From Microthrix sp041394405 (GTDB lineage Bacteria; Actinomycetota; Acidimicrobiia; Acidimicrobiales; Microtrichaceae), in assembly GCA_041394405.1 (NCBI GenBank), contig JAWKIF010000010.1, positions 244,918 through 308,917 of the forward strand: a stretch of DNA of 64,000 nucleotides, written 5' to 3'. The notes below the pieces were generated by a model that was given only the letters and a program-made list of their open reading frames with translations, did not search any database and was not told where the DNA came from. This document shows, in pieces, positions 17,447-25,356 of the stretch; the stretch's first letter is position 1, and every line of letters begins with the position of its first letter. A program made the position numbers and the translations under genes.

Positions 17447-18076
17447 CTAGAGCCGCTTCCAGCCGTTCTTGCCGCTGTAGGTGTTCTGGTACCAGGGCTT
17501 GTAGTCGGCGCCGACGCCCACCATGAGGTCCTCGTCCCATGCCACCTCGTTGACGCTGCCGCCGTAGCTGGAGGCCTGGTTGTAGTTGTGAGCCCACGCT
17601 CGCCAGTATTTGCTGATGCCGATGGTCTGGCCGTCGTCCAGCTTGCGCCAGTACCCGCCGTAGTTGCGCCACTGGTAATCGGAGCGACTGAAGCACCACA
17701 GGTTGCGGCCGCGGCCCGCCAGCCCGCACATTTCGCTACTGCCGATGTGGGTCGCCGGTTGAGTCACCCGGCCCCCGGCTCCCGACCACCCGGACCCGCC
17801 GTACCACCACATCTTTCCAGACTTCGACGTTCCGAAGATGTAGCTGCCGTCGGTCGCGATCTGGCTGAGTTTGCCGCCGGTGTAGCTCCAGCCTTCGAAG
17901 CTGCTCGGGCAGATCTCTGCCTCGTACACCCGGCTGGTTGGGCTCCTTCCGACGAGGGTTACGCAGTTGTAGTTGCCCTGGGCTGCTGTGTTGGTGACCG
18001 AGCCCCCCAAGCTGTACCAGCTGTCCCACGAACAGCTCACACCTGCGCAGTTGAAGCTCGTGCCCTGGGCGGCCGT
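17447..18076 (-). pseudogene. 5'-truncated paralogue of the secreted propeller-like protein
   Basis: The minus-strand frame encodes about 205 residues that align with the C-terminal part of the protein at 5678-6646: CSWDSWYSLGG versus CSWDKWRSIGG, the shared NYGGYWRKLDDGQ, and ends NGWKRL versus NGWYRL. Signal peptide and the first 110-140 residues are missing; similarity stops about 13 bp before the start codon of the gene at 18089, which reads outward on the other strand. The stop codon TAG (17449-17447) lies inside the CTAG target duplication of the IS. No start or signal is left, so it is probably not expressed as an exported protein. Confidence 0.7.
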
Positions 18077-18088
18077 AGGCTGGCGGCC

Positions 18089-19021
18089 ATGACCGCCACT
18101 GTGGAACGCGTCGAGCGCCTGAACCGGGCGTCGCTGAACCGGGTGATCGAGCCCGATGTCGAGCTGCCCGGATCGGTGGGCCCGGGTCAGTTGCTGCCCA
18201 ATGAGTTGCTGAGCGTGCACGGGCTCGACCTCGACCTCACCGCCGACCAACGGCGCGTGCTGTCGCGTGAGGAGGTGGCCTCCGTGCTGGGGGCCGGCAT
18301 GCGTTTCGAGGCGGTGTTGGAGGTGGGCTTTGCCCTCCAGGTGGCCTACGCCCCCGACCTGTGCGACCCGCGTGTCACCTACCTGTTGCACGAGATGGGT
18401 GAGGAGACCCGCCATCAGCGCATCTTCGCCCGGGTCATCGACCAGATTGGGCCGCAGGCCCGGAACCCCTTGATGGGCAACCCGATGGTGGAGCGGCTCG
18501 ACCGCCTGGGCACGCACTGGATCACCTCGCATCCGGCCATGCTGTATCTCCTGGTGTTGGCCGGCGAGGAAATCCCCGACCGCATGCAGAAGTTGGCCTC
18601 CGAACACCCCGATACCGACCGGTTCCTGGCCCAGGTGAACCGATATCACCGCCAGGAGGAGGCTCGGCATCTCAGCTTCGCTCGGGCCATGCTGCCCGAG
18701 GCCTGGGCGGGTGCCAGCCGGCTGGAGCGCTCCGTGGTGCGGCGGATCGGGCCGCTGGTCATCGCCGACCTCTTCCGCTTCCTCGTGCATCCGGGCGTGT
18801 ATGCAACGATCGGCCTGGACCCGTGGCCTACCTGGAGGGCCGCCCACCGCACGGCGCAGCGCCTCACCCTGCGCCACGAGGCAACCCGCCCGGTGCTGGA
18901 GGCGGCGATTGCGGCCGGGGTGCTGGAACGGGGCGCCATCCCGGGCGCCTGGCAACGGCTCTGTGGGGTCGACGCCGGTGGTGTTCCCCACCCTCCCTTG
19001 CCGGGCATCCGGGCCGCCTGA
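18089..19021 (+). CDS. AurF-like diiron oxygenase (ferritin-like)
   Basis: A 310-residue soluble helical protein from ATG 18089 (MTATVERVERLNRASLNRV). It carries ferritin-like diiron ligands: an upstream Glu in FEAVLEVGFALQ, EMGEETRHQRIFARV, AGEEIPDRMQ and RQEEARHLSFARAML. This matches the p-aminobenzoate N-oxygenase AurF family (PF11583), whose members oxidise amines or other substrates using O2 and a diiron centre. The substrate is unknown. Convergent with the exonuclease gene, 17 bp between stops. The longer open frame back to 17129 is not coding. Confidence 0.8.
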   Translation: MTATVERVERLNRASLNRVIEPDVELPGSVGPGQLLPNELLSVHGLDLDLTADQRRVLSREEVASVLGAGMRFEAVLEVGFALQVAYAPDLCDPRVTYLLHEMGEETRHQRIFARVIDQIGPQARNPLMGNPMVERLDRLGTHWITSHPAMLYLLVLAGEEIPDRMQKLASEHPDTDRFLAQVNRYHRQEEARHLSFARAMLPEAWAGASRLERSVVRRIGPLVIADLFRFLVHPGVYATIGLDPWPTWRAAHRTAQRLTLRHEATRPVLEAAIAAGVLERGAIPGAWQRLCGVDAGGVPHPPLPGIRAA

Positions 19022-19038
19022 GCTCGTCGGCGCGACGG

Positions 19039-19911
19039 TCAGTCGGGAGTCAGCGTGCTGGCCGTGCGGACAAGGTCGGGCGCGTCCAGCAGCGCGGCAT
19101 AGCGCTCAAGTTCGGGGGTGGGCCCCGTCCACCGCCAACTCTCGACGGTGCCCACGTCGGCGTCGGTCTGCAACGTGGCGATGGTCCGAAACAGGTAGGC
19201 GTCGGCCCGTTGCTGGCTCAGGGTGGCGGCCAGCTTCGCCGCCCCCCGCACGCTCACCTCCCACTTGCCGGGCGCGTCAGGGATGTGCTCGAGGTGCCGG
19301 TACCGGGCCAAGACCGCGGCGGCCGACTTGGCACCCCAACCCGGCAGGCCGGGAAACCCGTCGGCGCTGTCGCCCACCAGCCCCAGCCAGTCGGGGATCG
19401 ACTCGGGGTCGACCCCGAACTTCTCCCTCACCCCGTCGGCGTCGCGGAACACCTGGTTGCGGCGGTCGTACTGCACCACCTTGGGCCAGGCACAACACTG
19501 GCCCAGGTCCTTGTCGGGCGTGAGGATCACCACCTGCTCCACCCGCTCGTCGCCGGACGCCAGCAGGGCCGCAGCGGCGAGCGCGTCGTCGGCCTCCTGG
19601 TCCACCATGGCCCAGACGGTGAACCCCGCCGCCCGCAGGGCGTCCTCGAACAGCTCGAACTGGCCGAACAGCTCGGGGTCGATGCCTTCGCCGGTCTTGT
19701 AGCCGTCATAGAGATCGTTGCGGAACGACTCGATGACGTGGTCGGTGGCCACGCCAACGTGGGTGGCCCCGTCGCCGAGCAGCGCAAACGTCGATCGGAG
19801 CGCGCCGCGCACGGCGCCCACCTCCACCCCGTCGGCGTTTCTGTGGCCGCTGTTGCGGCCATAGAACTGCCGAAACAGCTCGTAGGTTCCGTCGACCAAG
19901 TGCACCTGCAT
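19039..19911 (-). CDS. 5'-3' exonuclease (PIN/H3TH, FEN-like)
   Basis: A 290-residue protein from ATG 19911 (MQVHLVDGTYELFRQFYG). The N-terminal PIN-like domain has the metal-ligand acidic residues (HLVDGTYEL, MVDQEADDALAAAALL, ILTPDKDLGQCC). The helix-three-turn-helix DNA-binding region reads LGLVGDSADGFPGLPGWGAKSAAAVL near 190-215. It lacks a polymerase domain, so it is a stand-alone flap/5'-3' exonuclease for DNA repair or RNA-primer removal. The frame extends to 20133, but upstream residues are Trp/Arg-rich antisense of the next gene. Confidence 0.88.
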   Translation of the reverse strand: MQVHLVDGTYELFRQFYGRNSGHRNADGVEVGAVRGALRSTFALLGDGATHVGVATDHVIESFRNDLYDGYKTGEGIDPELFGQFELFEDALRAAGFTVWAMVDQEADDALAAAALLASGDERVEQVVILTPDKDLGQCCAWPKVVQYDRRNQVFRDADGVREKFGVDPESIPDWLGLVGDSADGFPGLPGWGAKSAAAVLARYRHLEHIPDAPGKWEVSVRGAAKLAATLSQQRADAYLFRTIATLQTDADVGTVESWRWTGPTPELERYAALLDAPDLVRTASTLTPD

Positions 19912-19963
19912 GGCCCCAGCTTGGCCCATGACGCAATGGGCCACCCGCCGGATGCGCCATCGG

Positions 19964-20623
19964 TCAGGCGGTGCGTCGCCTCCCGGCCTTCGTCCACATC
20001 CAGGCGCCCACGCCCACGACCACCAACAACGAGCCCAGACCCACCACCGTGCCGGCCAACGCCGTGGCCGCCAGCGAGCCGGCGGCGCCACCCACGTCGC
20101 CAAGAGCGGCGACGCTGGACGGGCGCAGCGCAACGCCGGCGACGGTATCGCCGGCGACGCTGACCTGCACTCGGTAGGTCCCCGCCTCGGCGGTACGAAA
20201 GGTTCCGATCGACAGCTCGTCGACGGGGAATTCGCCCACGGGGAACGGGTCGGTGCGGGTGTTGGGCAACGGTGTGCCGGTGGGGTCGGTGAGGCGCACG
20301 GTGGGCACCGGCGACTCGTTTGCGCTCTGCTCGTCGAGGAGCACCTGGTCCAGCCGCGCGACCGCCTCGAAGCGGCGGTCGGCGGCCAAGGTCACGTCGG
20401 CGGTCTCGCCCGGGCTCAGGGTGGCCACGGCAGCTTCCGGCCGAGCCGATCGCTCGTTGGCGCGATCGAGCGAACTGTCCAGGAGCCCGTTGGCCAGCAC
20501 CAGCCCGAGTACCCCCAACCCGATCAGCAGACCACCGGCGGCCGAGAGGCGTCTCGCCGTCGCCTCGAGGGTGACGGGCCGGGGCACGCGTATCGATTCG
20601 TCGGGGCTGGGGGAGGATTCCAT
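19964..20623 (-). CDS. Membrane-anchored hypothetical protein
   Basis: A 219-residue protein with one membrane helix near residues 27-46 (LSAAGGLLIGLGVLGLVLAN) and another near 183-210 (VVGLGSLLVVVGVGAWMW), ending in a basic tail. The 130-residue extracytoplasmic loop looks like a small beta-sandwich (VRLTDPTGTPLPN, GTYRVQVSVAGD). No family recognised. It lies upstream of and on the same strand as the exonuclease, 52 bp away, and divergent from clpB. Confidence 0.6.
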   Translation of the reverse strand: MESSPSPDESIRVPRPVTLEATARRLSAAGGLLIGLGVLGLVLANGLLDSSLDRANERSARPEAAVATLSPGETADVTLAADRRFEAVARLDQVLLDEQSANESPVPTVRLTDPTGTPLPNTRTDPFPVGEFPVDELSIGTFRTAEAGTYRVQVSVAGDTVAGVALRPSSVAALGDVGGAAGSLAATALAGTVVGLGSLLVVVGVGAWMWTKAGRRRTA

Positions 20624-20729
20624 GGGCGGTGCTCACCGTACCGGGGTCGGCTCATCGGGATGTGACGGACATCGCCCGCCTGTCGGGAATCCCAGCGGGT
20701 GTGGGGTGTTACACTGTCCACACAGAAAA

Positions 20730-20750
20730 GCTGAGTATGAGACCATCAAG
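20730..20750 (+). promoter_or_regulatory. HAIR-like element (HspR binding) upstream of clpB
   Basis: GCTGAGT-N7-CATCAAG matches 10 of 14 positions of the actinobacterial HAIR consensus CTTGAGT-N7-ACTCAAG with exact seven-base spacing. A TACACT -10-like hexamer lies just upstream at 20710-20715. HspR represses clpB, dnaK and related genes in actinobacteria by binding HAIR. The match is partial, so this is a candidate only. Confidence 0.45.
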
Positions 20751-20762
20751 TTTGACGCGATG

Positions 20763-20791
20763 CACCCTCACCCTCACCCTCACCCTCACCC
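20763..20791 (+). repeat. CACCCT hexamer tandem repeat in clpB leader
   Basis: CACCCT is repeated 4.8 times between the HAIR-like site and the clpB ribosome binding site (AGGAG at 20821). Such short repeats can slip and alter leader length; no function is demonstrated. Confidence 0.8.
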
Positions 20792-20836
20792 GCCCACCGC
20801 ACTGTTCTTCCCACCCCGATAGGAGCGCATCGTCCC

Positions 20837-23377
20837 ATGGCACTCGATCCCAACACCTGGACCCTCAAGACCCAAGAAGCCGTCGGCGCCGCGCAGCAGG
20901 CAGCCCGCGAGCGGGCCAACCCCGAGGTCACGCCCGACCACGTCTTGGGCGCGCTGCTGCGACAAAGCGAGGGCGTGGTGCTCCCCTTGGTGCGGCGGCT
21001 CGAGCTGGACCCGGTGTCGGTGCGCAACGCCGCCGACGAGGCGGTGGCCGCGTTGCCCCAATCCCACGGGGGCGAGACGCGCTTCGGCCGCGAGTTCACG
21101 TCGCTCATGGATGCGGCCGACACCCTCCGGCAGGACCTGACCGACGAGTACCTCTCCACCGAGCACCTGCTGTTGGCGCTGGTGGACGCCGACCAGAAGC
21201 GAAGCCCGGCCGCCCGGCGGCTGGGCGAGGTGGATCGCGACCAGGTGCTGGCCGCCCTGCAGGAGGTGCGGGGTAGTCAACGGGTGACCAGCCAGAACCC
21301 CGAGGACACCTACCAGAGCCTGGAGAAGTACGGGCGTGACCTCACCGAGGCGGCCCGAAGCGGCAAGTTGGACCCGGTCATCGGCCGCGACGAGGAGATC
21401 CGTCGGGTCATCCAGGTGCTGAGCCGACGGACCAAGAACAACCCGGTGCTCATCGGCGACCCCGGCGTGGGCAAGACCGCCGTCGTGGAGGGCCTGGCCC
21501 AGCGCATCGTGGAGGGCGACGTGCCCGAGTCGCTGAAGAACAAGCGCCTCATCGCGCTCGACCTCGCCGCCATGGTGGCCGGGGCCAAGTACCGGGGCGA
21601 GTTCGAGGAACGGCTGCAGGCGGTGCTGCGAGAGATCACCGACTCCGAGGGCGAGATCATCACCTTCATCGACGAGATGCACACGGTGGTGGGCGCCGGG
21701 GCCGGCGGCGAGGGCGCCATGGATGCTGGCAACATGCTCAAGCCCATGCTCGCCCGCGGTGAGCTGCGCATGGTGGGCGCCACCACGCTGGACGAGTTCC
21801 GCAAGCACATCGAGAAGGACGCAGCCCTCGAGCGGCGATTCCAGCAGGTGCTGGTGGGTGAGCCCTCGGTGGAGAACACCGTCGCCATCCTCCGTGGCCT
21901 GAAGGACCGCTACGAGGTGCACCACGGCGTGCGCATCAAGGACTCGGCGCTCGTTGCCGCAGCGGTCATGTCCGATCGTTACATCACCGGCCGGTTCCTG
22001 CCGGACAAGGCCATCGACCTGGTCGACGAGGCGGCCTCGACGCTGCGAATCGAGATCGACTCCATGCCCACCGAGATCGACGTGATCGATCGTCGCATCC
22101 GTGGGCTGGAGATCGAGCGGGTGGCGTTGGCCAAGGAGAGCGACGCCGCGTCCGCCGAGCGGTTGGCCAACCTGGACGAGGAGCTGGCGAACCTCAACGA
22201 GGAGCTGGACAGCCTCAAGGCGCATTGGAGCGCCGAGAAGGCCAAGATCGACGAGATCCAGGCGATGAAGGAGCGGGCCGAGGATCTGCGAGCCGAGGCC
22301 GACCGGGCCGAGCGCGAGGGCACCCTCAGCCGTGCCTCGGAGGTGCGATACGGCCACCTTCCGGTGCTGGAGCGGGAGATCGAGGCCGCCACGGCGGAGC
22401 TGGCGGAGTTGCAGGCCACCAAGCAGATGCTGAAGGAGGAGGTGGACGAGGAGGACGTGGCCGTGGTGGTCAACCGCGCCACCGGGATTCCCGTCAGCCG
22501 CCTGATGGAGGGTGAGATGGCCAAGCTGGTGCGCCTCGAGGAGGTGCTGCACCAGCGGGTGGTGGGCCAGGACGAGGCGGTGCTGGCGGTGGCCAACGCC
22601 ATCCGCCGCAGCCGCGCCGGCATCTCGGACCCCGACCGTCCCATCGGCTCGTTCCTGTTCCTGGGCCCCACCGGCGTGGGCAAGACCGAGCTGGCCCGGT
22701 CCCTCGCCGACTACCTCTTCGACGACGAGCGTTCCATGGTGCGCATCGACATGTCCGAGTACATGGAGAAGCACTCGGTGAGCCGCCTCATCGGTGCGCC
22801 CCCCGGGTACGTGGGTTACGACCAGGGCGGGCAGCTCACCGAGCTCATTCGCCGGCGGCCCTATTCGGTCGTGCTCCTGGACGAGGTGGAGAAGGCCCAC
22901 TCGGACGTCTTCAACGTGCTGCTTCAGTTACTCGACGATGGACGGCTCACCGACGGGCAAGGCCGCACCGTGGACTTCACCAACGTGGTGCTGATCATGA
23001 CCTCCAACCTGCCGGGCGAACCGAGGGAGTTCTTCCGGCCCGAGTTCATCAACCGGCTGGACGAGATCGTCCGGTTCCGGGAGCTGACCCGCAGCGACAT
23101 CGACCAGATCGTCGACATCCAGCTGGATCGGCTGCGCCGCCGCCTGGCCGACCGCCACATCGGGCTGGCCCTCAGCGAGACCGCTCGGACCCGGCTGGCC
23201 AACGAGGGCTTCGACCCCGACTACGGCGCCCGCCCCCTCAAGCGGGTCATCCAGCGAGAGCTGGGCGATCGGCTGGCCCTGGCCATCCTCGACGGCACGG
23301 TCACCGACGGCGCGGAGGTGTCCATCGACGTGGTCAACGACGCCTACACGCTCAGCGCTGTGTTGCCGGAGCAGTAA
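20837..23377 (+). CDS. clpB: ATP-dependent chaperone ClpB (short form)
   Basis: An 846-residue Hsp100 disaggregase that works with DnaK to extract proteins from aggregates. The N-domain (1-150) is followed by AAA1 with Walker A GDPGVGKTAVVEGL and Walker B IITFIDEMHT, a coiled-coil middle domain (about 400-525), then AAA2 with Walker A GPTGVGKTELARSL, Walker B VVLLDEVEKAH and a C-terminal GARPLKRVIQ. After the sensor motif VVLIMTSNL only seven residues precede FRPEFINRLDEI, whereas E. coli ClpB has about 28 there, so a surface helix of AAA2 is missing. Preceded by a HAIR-like site. Confidence 0.95.
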   Translation: MALDPNTWTLKTQEAVGAAQQAARERANPEVTPDHVLGALLRQSEGVVLPLVRRLELDPVSVRNAADEAVAALPQSHGGETRFGREFTSLMDAADTLRQDLTDEYLSTEHLLLALVDADQKRSPAARRLGEVDRDQVLAALQEVRGSQRVTSQNPEDTYQSLEKYGRDLTEAARSGKLDPVIGRDEEIRRVIQVLSRRTKNNPVLIGDPGVGKTAVVEGLAQRIVEGDVPESLKNKRLIALDLAAMVAGAKYRGEFEERLQAVLREITDSEGEIITFIDEMHTVVGAGAGGEGAMDAGNMLKPMLARGELRMVGATTLDEFRKHIEKDAALERRFQQVLVGEPSVENTVAILRGLKDRYEVHHGVRIKDSALVAAAVMSDRYITGRFLPDKAIDLVDEAASTLRIEIDSMPTEIDVIDRRIRGLEIERVALAKESDAASAERLANLDEELANLNEELDSLKAHWSAEKAKIDEIQAMKERAEDLRAEADRAEREGTLSRASEVRYGHLPVLEREIEAATAELAELQATKQMLKEEVDEEDVAVVVNRATGIPVSRLMEGEMAKLVRLEEVLHQRVVGQDEAVLAVANAIRRSRAGISDPDRPIGSFLFLGPTGVGKTELARSLADYLFDDERSMVRIDMSEYMEKHSVSRLIGAPPGYVGYDQGGQLTELIRRRPYSVVLLDEVEKAHSDVFNVLLQLLDDGRLTDGQGRTVDFTNVVLIMTSNLPGEPREFFRPEFINRLDEIVRFRELTRSDIDQIVDIQLDRLRRRLADRHIGLALSETARTRLANEGFDPDYGARPLKRVIQRELGDRLALAILDGTVTDGAEVSIDVVNDAYTLSAVLPEQ

Positions 23378-23408
23378 CCCGGGGCCGCCCCACCCGCCGC
23401 CACGCCCG

Positions 23409-23518
23409 AACTCGGGTCCTCAAGCGTTGTTGCAGCGTCGGAATCTGACCCGAGTTGCCGCATCTCCCCGAACTCGGGTCACGAAGCGTTGCCAGCACGC
23501 CGGAATGTGACCCGAGTT
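23409..23518. repeat. Two tandem copies of a 48-nt palindromic element
   Basis: Two related 48-nt units (23409-23456 and 23471-23518) each start with AACTCGGGTC and end with its exact complement GACCCGAGTT. The 28-nt interiors share AAGCGTT and CGGAAT blocks. They occupy the gap between the convergent clpB and phoD genes. They may form long hairpins acting as a bidirectional terminator, although no T-run follows, or belong to a dispersed REP-like family. Confidence 0.8.
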
Positions 23519-23527
23519 GGCCGTCGC

Positions 23528-25189
23528 TCAGGTGCGGACCAGCTCGTTGGAGCCGGATTCCAGGGTGACGGTCGCGTCCACCCGGGCGGGGGCGTCGTCG
23601 CGGTCGACGGAGTCCACCACCACAAACTGGGTCTGCCACCGTTCGGGTGTGATGCTCACCCGGCAGTAGCCGTGCAGTTCGGCGTCGAAGTAGGCGGTGC
23701 CCCCCGCCACCTGCTCCACCACTTGGACCGCGGCATCGCCAAGCACGGCGATGACCGACACCGATGAGATCGAGGTGCAGACGAACTCGTGGAAGACCGG
23801 GGTTTCGACGCCGTCGCGCTCGACGACGTGGGTGGCCGCCCCGGCCGAGTGGATGTCGCCCGACAAGACGACGGCGTTGGGCAGGTCGGCGGCTGCGACG
23901 GCGTCGTAGAGGCGTTGGCGGGCGGCGGTGTAGCCGTCCCACTGGTCGGGGTTGAGCACCAGCTCACCCAGCAGCAGCGGCAACACGACCGTCTGCTGGG
24001 CGATCACCGGCCAGGTGGCGCCGGTTGATTCCAGGCGGTCGGCGAGCCAGCGCTCCTGCTCCTCGCCCAACATGGTGCGGTCCTCGTCGTCGCGTTCGGG
24101 ACACTCCGCGGCAGGTACGGCCAGCCGGTCGCCGCACGGCTGGTCACTGCGGTACTGGCGGCCGTCCAGCACGAAGAACTCGGCCAGGGTTCCCGCCTTC
24201 ACCGAGCGGTACAGCTGGAGGGCCCCGTCGTCGGGCGGGCCGCCCCGAAGCGGCATGTGCTCCCAGTACGCCTGGGTGGCTGCGGTCCGACGGGCGGCGA
24301 AGTCGGCCTCCGTCACACCGTCAGGGCCATGAACGCCGGCGTAGTTGTTGACCACCTCGTGGTCGTCCCAGGTGACTACCCACGGGGCCACCCTGTGTGC
24401 CGCCTGCAACAGCGGGTTGCGCTTATAGGCGGCGTACTGCACCCGGTAGTCCTCCAGCGACATGGCCTCGACGAAGGGGACCTTCGGGTCCATGCGTCCG
24501 CCTCCCGCCTCGTAGATGTAGTCGCCCAGGAACAGCACCAGGTCGGGCTCGTCGGCAGCCAGGGCGGCATAGGCGGCATAGCTCCCCGAGTTGAACTCCT
24601 GGCAGGAGGCAACGGCCAGCTGCAGTTCGTCGGGTGCGGCGTCATCGGCGGGCATGGTGCGGGTGCGCGCCGGCTCGCTCGACGCGTCGCCGACGACGAA
24701 GCGGTACCAATACCAGCTGTCGGGCTTCAGGCCGCCCGCCTCGGCGTGAACCGAATGCGCCCAACGCGCCTCGGCGGTCTCGGTGCCATTGGCGACCATG
24801 CTCTCGAACGCCTCGTCGTCGGCCACCTCCCAGCGCACCGGCACCGGTGCATCAGGAAGCCCGCCCGTGGCGTCGAGCGGGTCGGCCACCAACCTGGTCC
24901 ACAGGATGACCGAGTCGGGAAGGGGGTCTCCCGAGGCAACACCGGCGGCGAACAGCTCCTCCGGGAGGCCCTCGGGCAGCGGGGGAGCGGAGGTGGTCGG
25001 CGCGGTCGATGTGGGCACCGCTGACGACGTCGGCCCCGACTTCGACGTGGTCGGGCCGCCGGAGTCGCCGGCCGGGTCTCCGCCGTCCGAACAGGCGGCC
25101 AATGCCGCTGCGGCGGTGCCCGCCAGGCCGGCGCCGAGCACGCGGCGGCGCCCCACGCGGCGCGGGCGTGTTCCTTCGACGGCATCCAT
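23528..25189 (-). CDS. phoD: PhoD-family alkaline phosphatase/phosphodiesterase, Tat lipoprotein
   Basis: A 553-residue exported enzyme. The N-terminus holds a twin-arginine signal (RRVGRRRVLGAGLAG) ending in a lipobox-like LAAC at about residue 33, so it is probably Tat-exported and lipidated. A Ser/Thr/Pro linker follows, then the PhoD N-domain (FAAGVASGDPLPDSVILWTRL) and the metallophosphatase core with FLGDYIYEAGGG, VTWDDHEVVNNYAGVHG and VVLSGDIHSAGAATHVV. PhoD enzymes use Fe/Ca to release phosphate from organic esters under phosphate limitation. Divergent from the GtrA-GT2 gene. Confidence 0.92.
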   Translation of the reverse strand: MDAVEGTRPRRVGRRRVLGAGLAGTAAAALAACSDGGDPAGDSGGPTTSKSGPTSSAVPTSTAPTTSAPPLPEGLPEELFAAGVASGDPLPDSVILWTRLVADPLDATGGLPDAPVPVRWEVADDEAFESMVANGTETAEARWAHSVHAEAGGLKPDSWYWYRFVVGDASSEPARTRTMPADDAAPDELQLAVASCQEFNSGSYAAYAALAADEPDLVLFLGDYIYEAGGGRMDPKVPFVEAMSLEDYRVQYAAYKRNPLLQAAHRVAPWVVTWDDHEVVNNYAGVHGPDGVTEADFAARRTAATQAYWEHMPLRGGPPDDGALQLYRSVKAGTLAEFFVLDGRQYRSDQPCGDRLAVPAAECPERDDEDRTMLGEEQERWLADRLESTGATWPVIAQQTVVLPLLLGELVLNPDQWDGYTAARQRLYDAVAAADLPNAVVLSGDIHSAGAATHVVERDGVETPVFHEFVCTSISSVSVIAVLGDAAVQVVEQVAGGTAYFDAELHGYCRVSITPERWQTQFVVVDSVDRDDAPARVDATVTLESGSNELVRT

Positions 25190-25356
25190 CCGTATGTGTT
25201 CCTCCCCTGAAGGCTGGGACGCTAGCCAATCCTCCCGGCCTCTCGGCAGCCGACGCGGTGAGGGTCGTGCGTGCTGGAGACCCCATAACCCTCACCGCGT
25301 CGACGATCAGGAGGGAGGGGGCGCCGATCGCCGTCGGGGCTGGGTAGCCTTTTGGC

